From Pinibacter soli (GTDB lineage: Bacteria; Bacteroidota; Bacteroidia; Chitinophagales; Chitinophagaceae), in NCBI RefSeq assembly GCF_029961145.1, contig NZ_JASBRG010000006.1:174660-238659 (forward strand): a stretch of DNA of 64,000 nt, given 5' to 3'. The notes below the pieces were generated by a model. That model did no database searches, was not told the origin of the DNA, and worked only from the letters and a program-made list of their open reading frames with translations. Both the position numbers and the translations under genes were made by a program. This document shows, one piece after another, positions 26,141 to 34,723 of this stretch (positions are counted from its first letter, which is position 1; every line of letters begins with the position of its first letter).

Positions 26141-26707
26141 CTATTTCTTCGGTGTCAACACACCATCAATCACATAAATAATACCGTTAGATGCCGGAAT
26201 GGTTGCAAGTACATTTGCAGTACCGTTAACCATTATTTTATCTCCTTTCTTGGAAATGGTAACGTTACCACCATTTACCTGCCCTAAAACCTGGCCATCG
26301 TTTAGTGCTTCGGGTTTGTATACACCAAGCGATACATGGTACTGAAGAATGTCGATCAGTGCATCTTTTTTCTCAGGTTTCAACAGATCATCCAGCGTGC
26401 CTGCGGGCAACTTTCCAAAGGCGTCGTTTGTGGGTGCAAATACTGTAAAAGGACCAGCATTGCTCAAGGCATCTACAAGACCTGCTGCCTGTACAGCTTT
26501 TACCAATGTGGTGTGGTCTTTACTGCCGGCAGCAACTTGCACAACATTTTTTTCTGACTGATCATCCTTAACGCCAGACTGGCCGGCGGTTGTTGGTTCT
26601 GGCGATGTAGTTGTCGCTTGCTCTGTTGTCTTATCTGCGGGTGCATTGTTGCAACCCCATACGAAGAGTAAAGCAGCGGCAAAAAGGGGGGCGAAAAACT
26701 TTTTCAT
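26141..26707 (-). CDS. Fasciclin-domain lipoprotein
   Basis: A 188-residue protein with a lipoprotein signal (MKKFFAPLFAAALLFVWGC, Cys19), a Thr/Pro/Ser-rich linker to about residue 50, and one FAS1 domain: TTLVKAVQAAGLVDAL, then GPFTVFAPTNDAF, LQYHVSLGVY and the closing NGIIYVIDGVLTP. FAS1 domains act in cell-surface adhesion. I start it at 26707; a longer in-frame leader to 26776 is unlikely. It is probably on the outer membrane. Confidence 0.92.
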   Translation of the reverse strand: MKKFFAPLFAAALLFVWGCNNAPADKTTEQATTTSPEPTTAGQSGVKDDQSEKNVVQVAAGSKDHTTLVKAVQAAGLVDALSNAGPFTVFAPTNDAFGKLPAGTLDDLLKPEKKDALIDILQYHVSLGVYKPEALNDGQVLGQVNGGNVTISKKGDKIMVNGTANVLATIPASNGIIYVIDGVLTPKK

Positions 26708-26773
26708 ATAACTTATGAGTTTTGCGCAATCTAATGGATGCTGATTATTCAAATTATGACTGCACTCATAAGG

Positions 26774-26840
26774 CAAAACGCTTAACGCAAAACGCCCAAC
26801 GCAGAGTCTCCGCGTTGGGCGTTTTGCGTTAAGCGTTTTG
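26774..26840. repeat. CTTAACGCAAAACGC-word palindrome, copy 2 (perfect 29 bp)
   Basis: Arms 26774-26802 and 26812-26840 are perfectly complementary over 29 bases, with a 9-nt loop. The stem repeats AAAACGC and TTAACGC words. It begins 7 nt after the stop of psd and lies between psd and the fasciclin gene. Copy 1 is at 11478-11543. Confidence 0.9.
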
Positions 26841-26847
26841 CAAGTTA

Positions 26848-27507
26848 TTACTGCAAAGTTGCCAAAACTGTTACACCGCCTTTCACCACTTCATTTAATT
26901 GAACATTTACTTTTGTTCCCAAAGGAAGCAGCAAGTCTACACGGCTACCAAATTTAATGAAGCCATATTCTGCAGCTTGTGCCACTGGTTGGCCAACTTT
27001 CAGGTAGTTAACAATGCGTTTTGCAAGCGCACCGGCAATTTGTTTTACAAGAATTTCAGTATTCCCTTTTTTAATCACCACGCTATGTCTTTCATTTTCA
27101 GTAGATGATTTTGGGTGCCACGCTACTAAATATTTCCCTTTGTGATATTGATTATAAATTACTTCACCGCTTATTGGGTTACGGTTCTGGTGCACGTTAG
27201 CCGGACTCATGAAAACGGAGATCTGCAAACGTTTATCATGAAAATATTCTTCGTCAAAAACCTCTTCGATCACAACTACTTTTCCGTCAGCAGGGCAAAC
27301 AACCAAATTTTCACCGGTTGTGAGTACGCGATTAGGAACACGGAAAAATGAAATAAGAAACAGAAATGTGCCCAATGTAATAATGAAGATCAAAAGGCTA
27401 ACAATGGGAAGACTGGAACTAATGAAATAGAACGATAAAAGGTTAAGTACGGCAAAAACAATGGCTCCAATGGCTATGGATTTGTATCCTTCTTTGTGTA
27501 TATGCAT
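26848..27507 (-). CDS. psd: Phosphatidylserine decarboxylase, short form
   Basis: A 219-residue enzyme that makes phosphatidylethanolamine from phosphatidylserine at the inner membrane. Two membrane helices lie near the N-terminus (about 8-24 and 29-48). The core reads NLVVCPADGKVVVIEEV, VFMSPANVHQNRNPISG, WHPKSSTENERHS and, near the C-terminus, FGSRVDLLLP, where self-cleavage before the Ser of GS makes the pyruvoyl cofactor. The start at 27507 (MHIHKEGYKSI) is the usual one for the short family; the open frame to 27693 crosses a palindrome. pssA is not in the window. Confidence 0.92.
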   Translation of the reverse strand: MHIHKEGYKSIAIGAIVFAVLNLLSFYFISSSLPIVSLLIFIITLGTFLFLISFFRVPNRVLTTGENLVVCPADGKVVVIEEVFDEEYFHDKRLQISVFMSPANVHQNRNPISGEVIYNQYHKGKYLVAWHPKSSTENERHSVVIKKGNTEILVKQIAGALAKRIVNYLKVGQPVAQAAEYGFIKFGSRVDLLLPLGTKVNVQLNEVVKGGVTVLATLQ

Positions 27508-27568
27508 GATTACGATTAAAAGGCAAAAGTAACAATTGAAGCTTACTTTACGAAAAAGAGTGTTGGGT

Positions 27569-27650
27569 ATGTACAGGTACGGTGTAAGGTATACGAAAGT
27601 CGCCACACTGTTATTTTCTAATGAATTTCGTATTTCGTACAGACTGCATC
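27569..27650. repeat. GTACGA-word palindrome, copy 2 (degenerate)
   Basis: A decayed relative of the copies at 7208, 31366 and 59365: ATGTACAGGTACGGTGTA on one side and TTTCGTATTTCGTACAG on the other. It lies between the OmpA terminator and psd. Confidence 0.55.
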
Positions 27651-27730
27651 CACTTAGCTCTTTCATAAACCGCAAAGGACACAAAGGAAGCAAGGTTGTA
27701 AAGAATTAAGAGGATTATTGTCCCGTTGAA

Positions 27731-27759
27731 ATAAAAAACCGCCTCCATTTGGAGACGGT
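27731..27759 (-). terminator. Terminator of the OmpA-family gene
   Basis: Stem 27738-27746 pairs with 27751-27759 (ACCGCCTCC/GGAGACGGT, one mismatch). On the minus strand it is followed by TTTTTTATTT. Confidence 0.8.
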
Positions 27760-27789
27760 CCTTTTATCAAATTATTTGTGTTGTAAATA

Positions 27790-28662
27790 CTATGATTTTG
27801 GTCTTTCCAACAATTTGAAGAATTGGTCAAGTTGTGGAAGGATAACGATTCTTGTGCGACGGTTTGCAGCTTTACCATCTGCGTTATCGTTACTCATAAC
27901 TGGTTTGTATTCGCTACGTCCTGCAGCAGCCATTTTAGCCGGGTCAAGACCGTATTGTTTTTGCAATGTGCGCACAACAGTTGTAGCACGCAATACAGAA
28001 AGATCCCAGTTGTCTTTAATCAAACCGTTTCCACGGTAAGGAACGTTATCAGTATGTCCTTCTACCATGAACTCGATATCTGGCTGAGCTTTCAACACAG
28101 TAGCAACTTTACCAAGAACAGTTTTTGCCTGGTCAGTGATATCGTAGCTGCCGCTTTTGAAAAGAAGTTTATCAGAAATATCTATGTAAACAACACCTTT
28201 ATCAACTTTGATGTTGATGTCTTTATCATCAAGATTACCAATGGCACCTTTCAGGTTCATTACCAATGCCATGTTCAAAGAGTCTTTACGAGCAAGAGAC
28301 GCTTGCAAATCCTGGATGTAAGCGTCTTTCGCGCCGATGTTATCCATAGACTTTTTGATGCTTTCTGCCTGTGAAGAAGAGATTACAGAAAGATCCTGCA
28401 ATTGCTTTATCGCTTGTGTATTGTTTTCTTTCAGGAATGCAATTTGTTTGTTTAAATTGTCATTCTCCATTTTAAGACTGTTGACTTGATTTAGCCCAGC
28501 GCTTTTATCGGTCAGGCACATTCTTAATTGGTTAGTTAAAGAATCATTCTGTGCGCTAACACGAATGTAGTTGTCGTGTTCTGCTTGCAATTTCTTTTTG
28601 CTTACGCAGGAAAACAAGGTTACAGAGCTTAATGCGGTCAATAAAATAAACTTAGTTTGCAT
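27790..28662 (-). CDS. OmpA-family lipoprotein
   Basis: A 290-residue protein with a lipoprotein signal (MQTKFILLTALSSVTLFSC, Cys19), a long coiled coil (about 20-140, SVSKKKLQAEHD onward) and a C-terminal OmpA/MotB peptidoglycan-binding domain: LLFKSGSYDITDQAK, VEGHTDNVPYRG, NWDLSVLRA, AAGRSEYKPV and NRRTRIVIL. It anchors the outer membrane to peptidoglycan. The start at 28662 is the signal-peptide Met; the frame to 28761 has an unlikely leader. A TACTTTTG -7 box is seen on the minus strand at 28726-28719. Confidence 0.93.
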   Translation of the reverse strand: MQTKFILLTALSSVTLFSCVSKKKLQAEHDNYIRVSAQNDSLTNQLRMCLTDKSAGLNQVNSLKMENDNLNKQIAFLKENNTQAIKQLQDLSVISSSQAESIKKSMDNIGAKDAYIQDLQASLARKDSLNMALVMNLKGAIGNLDDKDINIKVDKGVVYIDISDKLLFKSGSYDITDQAKTVLGKVATVLKAQPDIEFMVEGHTDNVPYRGNGLIKDNWDLSVLRATTVVRTLQKQYGLDPAKMAAAGRSEYKPVMSNDNADGKAANRRTRIVILPQLDQFFKLLERPKS

Positions 28663-28844
28663 AATCGTGTTTTTTAGAATAACTACGTTTTTGAACCTAA
28701 CGGTAAATCGGTCGGCAACAAAAGTATAGCAACAAAATAAATACCGTGCCACAAAGTTCACTTTTTAACAGTTTAAGCCCGAAGTTTCTGTAAAATCCTC
28801 AAGTTTACACTTATCGCATTAGATTTTATACTTATAAAACTCGC

Positions 28845-31304
28845 CTATCTTACAAAATGTACATCGTTTATTTTTTGTTGATCTATCAATTGTTGCAGCC
28901 TTGGCTGTGTCTTCAGGCGCTTATCCATTTGGTTTAAAACACTGTCCGAAATAAACCAGTTCATCGCGTATGGTCCTCTTGAAAGTGTATCACTATCAAT
29001 TGTCGGGTCATTATACAAGTGTATCGGGTAATAAACAGCGTTTGAAATACTGTCTCTTCGTGGTTTAATATTACCGATAAAACTGGCCAGCCTGCGATCG
29101 TTTACCGTTGTTTGCATGTCATACGCACCTAAAATAGTAAGCAGCGGTGCCGATAGATCATTCTTAAACGGCGTTACTTCCTTTAGAACTGCATCTCCTT
29201 GTGGGCTATTCGTAATATGCAACACAACGAGTTTCAATTTTTTTATCCGCGCTTTCAACACGGGATCACTAACGGTATCGGCCGTGCGTAATATGCCGCT
29301 TATCATTTCCTGCACCACACCTGCACCGGAGTTGTCAAAATAACCGCCATCAACAAAGTAATGTGCCCTGCTGCTGTCCTTTACTTTGTCCTTATTGCTG
29401 TTAATCCTGCTATCTTTTTTGTCGATCTCGCCTTGTTGTTTTGGAATCAATTCATCTATTCTGCCGGCGGGACTTACATAAGGAAATCTTGCACCAAGAA
29501 TAGCCGCTGAACTCAAGCGTATAGACTTATCATTCTCTAAGAGCGACAACACATCCAGGCGTTTGTTAAAAACAGGATCGTTCAATTTTATGGTACAAAC
29601 TACGCCTGGTGTTCCGTCCTGCACACGCGTAGTATTGATGCATAACACGGGAAGGCCGGAATAAGTATTTTGCTGCGTTACGCACTGCGACATGTTGGTG
29701 GAATTGAAACGAAGGCGATAATAGGAAGTGTCTGCGCATTCTTCAAAACCGTTTTCAAGCGCCTTCGCTCTGTCTCCAACTTTTGTTAACCGAACCACAT
29801 AGTTTATTACCGGTAAGTAGTTGAAATAATCCGGCCCGAGCATATGTGCCAATGTATGCGTAAGAAAATCCTGTTTGAGATAGTTCCTTGCAGACTTTTC
29901 AAACTGAGGTTGCAACGGAACGTCTTTCGAATGTTTTATTAATGTGAAAAAAGAAGCTACACCAACGCCGCCTCCCGAAGTGCCCGACAAACAAAAGATG
30001 TGTGAAGAAAAACGATTGTTAGGTGTTTGCGCGATAGATGAATCCTCCAATCTGCCAAGTACAGAAGCTACCCAATAACCGGATCTTGAAGCGCCACCAT
30101 TTGCCAATACGAAATAAACTGGATAGACGCTTGCGCTGTCAATATCGTTATGATGTTGCAGCCACGACATGAAATGCTGATCGATCGATTCTCTGTTTGC
30201 ATAAGAAACAAACGATGCGTCTTTGGTAAGAGACACTTGCCTTACGAAATGATTTTCCGGAGTGGGCAACAAAGCTGCTAATGTGAATATGATGAAATGA
30301 AGATTGACTTTTGTTTTTACAGAAAACATTGTGATTATATTTCCGAATCCCAGTAACATCGCAAAAGCCAATAGCACCAAAGGAAATGGCCCAATGGTCA
30401 CCGCAAATTTATAGGAGAGTATGGCGGCAAGATAAATGATCAGCCCGGCTAACGAAAAAATATTGAACCATTTAAAATAACCAATCTCCACGACCGGAAC
30501 GTTCACATAGCGCATTATCTTTTTCATTACGCGGTTCAAAAAACCGTCTTTCTGCAACATTTGTTTTTGTTGCGCATCTGTTCTTTCCAGATCATTTCTT
30601 CGAAGATTGATGTAAAAAAAATAAACAAGCAGGCCAAGCAAAAGTAAGGCAAACACGGTTCTGATGCTGTTATGAAAAAAAGGAAACTGAAACACAACGA
30701 GCAAAACTATGAACAGAATTCCTGTGATATTAAATAGGCCGCGAATCAGTGCTGGCTTTTCTTTGCTGAGTTTTATAAACCGGCTGTCAAATAACCAGAG
30801 AAGTAAAAGGCATACAAAAAGTATAACGAAAGGGCTTACTTTGCTGAAGAACAAAGGATGTAAAAGATGTTGGAAAGCGAGGATCAAAACAAGAAAACAG
30901 GCATAACCAATGATGCGTGGAAAATGATCCAGAAAAGAAAGCTTCACTTCATATTTTTCGCAGCATTGCTCCTCCGTTAATGATTCATCAAATTGCTGCA
31001 CATAGCCAAGCTGCTGTGCTTTTTTCATATAGGCGATGATTCGCGAAGAATACCACGAGACATACACCCAAAAGGCAATAGCGATGAAGAAGTATGTTTT
31101 TACCAGAAGGTTATCCCCAAAAGAATGGACGTTGCCGTCGTTTTTCACATTTTCTATGAACGTGATGATGACATCTTTTCCTTGTCCCAAACCGATAAAA
31201 ATGAACATCACAAAAAGAATGAACAATATCGAAGGGAAAAAGAGCCAGATTGATTTTAATAAATTGGAAAGGATTGCAATGGCTTTGCGGGGAGTGGATG
31301 GCAT
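28845..31304 (-). CDS. Membrane-anchored patatin-like phospholipase
   Basis: An 819-residue protein. About nine hydrophobic helices occupy residues 15-350 (for example 20-40, 68-85, 130-150, 155-172, 190-210, 215-232, 280-330, 335-347). The C-terminal half is a patatin-like acyl hydrolase: oxyanion motif NGGASRSG (402-409), nucleophile elbow LSGTSGGG with Ser443, and the catalytic Asp motif VDGGYFDNSG further on. The usual spacing between elbow and DGG is kept. It probably hydrolyses membrane lipids. A multi-helix membrane domain fused to patatin is uncommon. It is a single gene with no obvious operon partner. Confidence 0.78.
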   Translation of the reverse strand: MPSTPRKAIAILSNLLKSIWLFFPSILFILFVMFIFIGLGQGKDVIITFIENVKNDGNVHSFGDNLLVKTYFFIAIAFWVYVSWYSSRIIAYMKKAQQLGYVQQFDESLTEEQCCEKYEVKLSFLDHFPRIIGYACFLVLILAFQHLLHPLFFSKVSPFVILFVCLLLLWLFDSRFIKLSKEKPALIRGLFNITGILFIVLLVVFQFPFFHNSIRTVFALLLLGLLVYFFYINLRRNDLERTDAQQKQMLQKDGFLNRVMKKIMRYVNVPVVEIGYFKWFNIFSLAGLIIYLAAILSYKFAVTIGPFPLVLLAFAMLLGFGNIITMFSVKTKVNLHFIIFTLAALLPTPENHFVRQVSLTKDASFVSYANRESIDQHFMSWLQHHNDIDSASVYPVYFVLANGGASRSGYWVASVLGRLEDSSIAQTPNNRFSSHIFCLSGTSGGGVGVASFFTLIKHSKDVPLQPQFEKSARNYLKQDFLTHTLAHMLGPDYFNYLPVINYVVRLTKVGDRAKALENGFEECADTSYYRLRFNSTNMSQCVTQQNTYSGLPVLCINTTRVQDGTPGVVCTIKLNDPVFNKRLDVLSLLENDKSIRLSSAAILGARFPYVSPAGRIDELIPKQQGEIDKKDSRINSNKDKVKDSSRAHYFVDGGYFDNSGAGVVQEMISGILRTADTVSDPVLKARIKKLKLVVLHITNSPQGDAVLKEVTPFKNDLSAPLLTILGAYDMQTTVNDRRLASFIGNIKPRRDSISNAVYYPIHLYNDPTIDSDTLSRGPYAMNWFISDSVLNQMDKRLKTQPRLQQLIDQQKINDVHFVR

Positions 31305-31365
31305 AATGGTTAGTTATGCACTGTAAAATACAGAATGCTTACGGCTTTTGCAAGCTACATGCGGG

Positions 31366-31432
31366 ATGTACGAAGTACGGTGTACGAAATTCACCGGAGT
31401 GTTACAATTGAGTGAATGTCGTACACCGTACA
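31366..31432. repeat. GTACGA-word palindrome, copy 3
   Basis: The core arms TACGGTGTACGA (31377-31388) and TCGTACACCGTA (31419-31430) are perfect; outer parts pair with small gaps. It lies 19 nt after the stop of the gene at 31452. Confidence 0.8.
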
Positions 31433-31451
31433 TCTAACATCGTACGCCTTG

Positions 31452-32093
31452 CTAATCGCATTGTGACAAAAACCATTGCGTACCTGACTTACCCCAACTT
31501 GGTGAGAGTTCTGTTGCGGGAACAAACCTCGCATACATTGCCAGCGCCTTTTCGAGGTAAGGCTTTGCTTTTTCCTTACCACCACCAAATACTTTTGGAG
31601 TGTAGAATGTATTTTGTCCTTGCAAATAAACAGGTCTTGGATTTGTTGAATCGAGCTGCTTTGCTTTTTCAATATAGTTATCGGAAACCTTGCCGTACTT
31701 CATGTATCGGCCGGGGGGATTTACTGTCATGTGCGCTGTAGCGATCATGCTTTTGATCACGCATATTTCGGAGTTTTCATTTCCTGCCAACTCTTGTGCT
31801 TTGGTAAGCAGGCTGTCTGCTTTATCAGCAATAACATCCACTTGTTTTTTGTCTTCACGCATCAAAGCATCCATGATGGTGCAATAAGATGCGTAGTAAT
31901 AAGGAAGCCATTGTGTTTTTTCTGCGTTCGCTATGCGTTCAAAATTGTTAGAGAGATCAATGATCTTTCCATTTGATAATGCAGAATCGAGCATTGAAAT
32001 GTTTTGTTTCATTGCCGACGTATATCTTTCACTCTGACTGAATGCTGCTACTGTGGCAACAATTGCAAAAATGGTGAGGATCGTTTTTTTCAT
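31452..32093 (-). CDS. Secreted TPR-like protein
   Basis: A 213-residue protein with a signal peptide (MKKTILTIFAIVATVAAFSQ) and a helical body resembling tetratricopeptide repeats: WLPYYYASYCTIMDALM, KADSLLTKAQELAG, KAKPYLEKALAMYA. The segment TVNPPGRYMKYG is distinctive. It is the second gene after a TonB-dependent receptor (19-nt gap), on the same strand, and is probably co-transcribed with it. The function is unknown; it may help the receptor at the periplasm. Confidence 0.75.
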   Translation of the reverse strand: MKKTILTIFAIVATVAAFSQSERYTSAMKQNISMLDSALSNGKIIDLSNNFERIANAEKTQWLPYYYASYCTIMDALMREDKKQVDVIADKADSLLTKAQELAGNENSEICVIKSMIATAHMTVNPPGRYMKYGKVSDNYIEKAKQLDSTNPRPVYLQGQNTFYTPKVFGGGKEKAKPYLEKALAMYARFVPATELSPSWGKSGTQWFLSQCD

Positions 32094-32112
32094 TTTTATG
32101 GTGTTTGTTTTT

Positions 32113-34347
32113 TTAAAGATTATTATTGATTACATCCTCCGTCCTGTCAATTCCAAAGCTAATGAAACAGCCTAAAAAGTAAAACCTTCCTGCCGGCGGC
32201 GTTACGGCAACTTTGTTCATTCCGTTGGCTGAATAATTGTAATTATATACCAGCTTGTTTCCCAAAACATTTGTTGCTGAAAGCACCCATACAATAAATG
32301 TTTTCGAATCTTTCTTTCCCAGCCTCGGTAAATAGTTCACACTAAAGCTCAGGTTGTTGTACGTCACTGTTTTTCCCTGATCAGCAATGTAATATTTTCC
32401 TGCGCCATCTGCCATTAAGTTATAGTAAGGCCTTCCGGTGGCGAAAGTGTAAGAGGCGTTAAATTGTGTTTTCCAATTCAAAACAAATTTCTTAACAACG
32501 GCAGATGCAGTGTGCGTCGCTGCAAAGTTTGGTGTCATTGACTTCGGATAGTTCAGATAATCGCGTTTTGTATCGAGATAGGAATAAGATAGCCAGTAGT
32601 CAAAATTTTTCAGTGATTTTTTGTCGCGCCAAAAAACTTCAATTCCTTGTGCATAGCCATAACCGAGGTTGTTTGTATCGGGAACTGTCTTTAAAAGGTC
32701 GTTGTACTTTTTATAGTAAGCTTCTACACGAAAAGTGTGTTCGCTTGTGAGTTTCTGATAATTGAGAATGTAGTGCGTTGCTTTTTGATATAGAAAGTTG
32801 TTGTTGAACAGTAGATAGTTGCGCTCAGGCTTTTGATAAAACATGCCATAGGCAAAAGAAACTTGCCCTTTGTTTCCTATTTTATAAGCCATAGAGGCAC
32901 GGGGAACGATGTTTGATTTGTTTAGGTAAGATGAATGCTCGTAACGTGTTCCCAATTTCGCCGCAAGATCGTTGGTAATGTAGATATCAGTTTCGGCAAA
33001 TAGTGCCGTGAAATTATCAATATAACTACTTAACGCATGCTTAATGGTATCGTTTGAATAGTCCGTATTCTCTTTGTTCCACAAATATTCACCGCCAAAT
33101 CTTACCGCACTGATGCCGCTAAGATGTTTCTCCAAAACTGTTTTCACCGTTGCCAATTGGCTGCGTGAATCTACTTTGAAAGCTTTCTGCAGGTAAGGAT
33201 AATAAGGAATGTGTTGGTTTTCATTATCCTGGTTTTGCAGGTCGGTATTTACATTGTCAAGGTTATGGCTGTAGGATGTGCCGATATTAAATTTCCAGCC
33301 TCTACCCAACACTTCTTTATAGGACAAATTCGCATATTCATTATTGTTAAACAGTCCGAAAGCATTTTTAAGTGTTGAGGAATCGATATCCTGATTTCTC
33401 AAACCCAATTGGTTGTAGTTGAAATATCCGTAAAATTTAAGCATTCCTGTTCTTGATGTCTTGATTCTAAAGTTTCCCTCAGCATTATGGTACAATGGAA
33501 CTCTAAAGTAGTCGGGCTTTTGGGGAACAACGGCAAAATATGGAAGCAGGTTGGTATAGTTATAGTTAATGCCCCAACTTGCCTTGTTATTTTTCGCAAG
33601 CTTTTGATAGCCGGCATTCAGGCCCACAGTTGACAGTCCGAAATTCGCAGAAGTTCTTTCCGGTAAATCCACCGTTTCAAGTATTAATGCTGCAGATAAT
33701 GCCTGCCCGTATAAAGCAGAGTAACCGCCAGATGTAAATACTGTTCCCTTAAACAGGAATGGATTGAAACGGCCACGCTGTGCAATATCAGGCACGCTGC
33801 TGAAAAAGAAATTATTTACCAATGTACCGTCAATGAAAATTTTTGCTTCTTCACCGCTACCACCGCGAACGAACAGACCTTCCTTTTCACCGACCTGTTG
33901 TGTGCCAGGTAATGTACGTATCGCTGCTGTTACGTCTGCGTTTGCGCTTGCTGTTGTAACAATGTCAATGGAGTTTAAAACAGTGGTACGTTTTGAATCG
34001 CTTGCTTCAAAAGAGCCGGCAGTTACCACAACTGCTTTTAGTTCATCGAGGTTTTCCTTAAGCATTATGTTGACAGGCATTTGGCCGGCATGGAGGTTAA
34101 TGGTTTGTTCCCATGCTTTATAACCAACACAGGTTACTGCTAATATTTTTTCGCCTTTTTCAGGAGTGGAAAAATTATAATGTCCGGAAGAATCAGATGT
34201 TGCACCATCATAAGTGTCTCGTAAAGTAATGCTGGCGCCGGGTATAGGTTTGCCTTTGTAATCCTTGATAACACCGGATAAGGTGGTTTGTGCAAATGAA
34301 AATGCAGAAAGCAAAAGAAAGGTTAATGTGATAAATGTTTTGTTCAC
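32113..34347 (-). CDS. TonB-dependent receptor with carboxypeptidase-like N-domain
   Basis: A 744-residue outer-membrane receptor. A signal peptide (NKTFITLTFLLLSAFSFAQ) is followed by a carboxypeptidase-regulatory-like domain (TLSGVIKDYKGKPIPGASITL), a plug with TVLNSIDIV and GEKEGLFVRGGSGEEAKIFIDG, and a beta barrel ending in FISFGIDRTED. I start it at GTG 34347, since the signal peptide begins there; a TTG at 34368 is in frame. The substrate is not evident. The TPR-like gene lies directly downstream. Confidence 0.9.
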   Translation of the reverse strand: MNKTFITLTFLLLSAFSFAQTTLSGVIKDYKGKPIPGASITLRDTYDGATSDSSGHYNFSTPEKGEKILAVTCVGYKAWEQTINLHAGQMPVNIMLKENLDELKAVVVTAGSFEASDSKRTTVLNSIDIVTTASANADVTAAIRTLPGTQQVGEKEGLFVRGGSGEEAKIFIDGTLVNNFFFSSVPDIAQRGRFNPFLFKGTVFTSGGYSALYGQALSAALILETVDLPERTSANFGLSTVGLNAGYQKLAKNNKASWGINYNYTNLLPYFAVVPQKPDYFRVPLYHNAEGNFRIKTSRTGMLKFYGYFNYNQLGLRNQDIDSSTLKNAFGLFNNNEYANLSYKEVLGRGWKFNIGTSYSHNLDNVNTDLQNQDNENQHIPYYPYLQKAFKVDSRSQLATVKTVLEKHLSGISAVRFGGEYLWNKENTDYSNDTIKHALSSYIDNFTALFAETDIYITNDLAAKLGTRYEHSSYLNKSNIVPRASMAYKIGNKGQVSFAYGMFYQKPERNYLLFNNNFLYQKATHYILNYQKLTSEHTFRVEAYYKKYNDLLKTVPDTNNLGYGYAQGIEVFWRDKKSLKNFDYWLSYSYLDTKRDYLNYPKSMTPNFAATHTASAVVKKFVLNWKTQFNASYTFATGRPYYNLMADGAGKYYIADQGKTVTYNNLSFSVNYLPRLGKKDSKTFIVWVLSATNVLGNKLVYNYNYSANGMNKVAVTPPAGRFYFLGCFISFGIDRTEDVINNNL

Positions 34348-34450
34348 GGTGGCGTTATTTGAATACAAAAATAATTTCGCTTATAGGGTATGTCAAATTC
34401 TTTACCGAAATTTCGCCGATAGCTGACCGAGGGCAAGAACGCGGAAGTTG

Positions 34451-34617
34451 GCACACAGATGACACGGATTAGACAGATTTACAAGGATTTTTTCCTGGAT
34501 ACAAACTCGCAAATTATTCTTTCGATAAGATGGATGTTCAGTGTTTTCAGCTGGTCTTTGGTTCAACTATTAACAAAAGATCAGTGTAAATCTGTCTAAT
34601 CCGTGTCATCTGTGTGC
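34451..34617. repeat. ACACGGATTAGACAG palindrome, copy 1 (perfect 33 bp)
   Basis: Arms 34451-34483 and 34585-34617 are perfectly complementary over 33 bases with a 101-nt loop. The words are CACAGATGACACGGATTAG and its complement. It lies between the PspC terminator and the TonB receptor start. A decayed relative is at 55165-55342. Apart from this and the terminator, the 34348-34723 gap holds no gene that I see. Confidence 0.9.
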
Positions 34618-34634
34618 TATCTCTTTAAGCGCAA

Positions 34635-34662
34635 AAACCCTGTTTTAAACAAAACAGGGTTT
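34635..34662 (-). terminator. Terminator of the PspC gene
   Basis: Stem 34635-34646 pairs with 34651-34662 (AAACCCTGTTTT/AAAACAGGGTTT, 12 perfect pairs, 4-nt loop). On the minus strand the stem ends in TTTTTG. Confidence 0.75.
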
Positions 34663-34723
34663 ATTCCAACTTCAACCTCGCCGGCCAACCTACATAGCTC
34701 GGCGGCTGGCAAGTAAAAAATAT

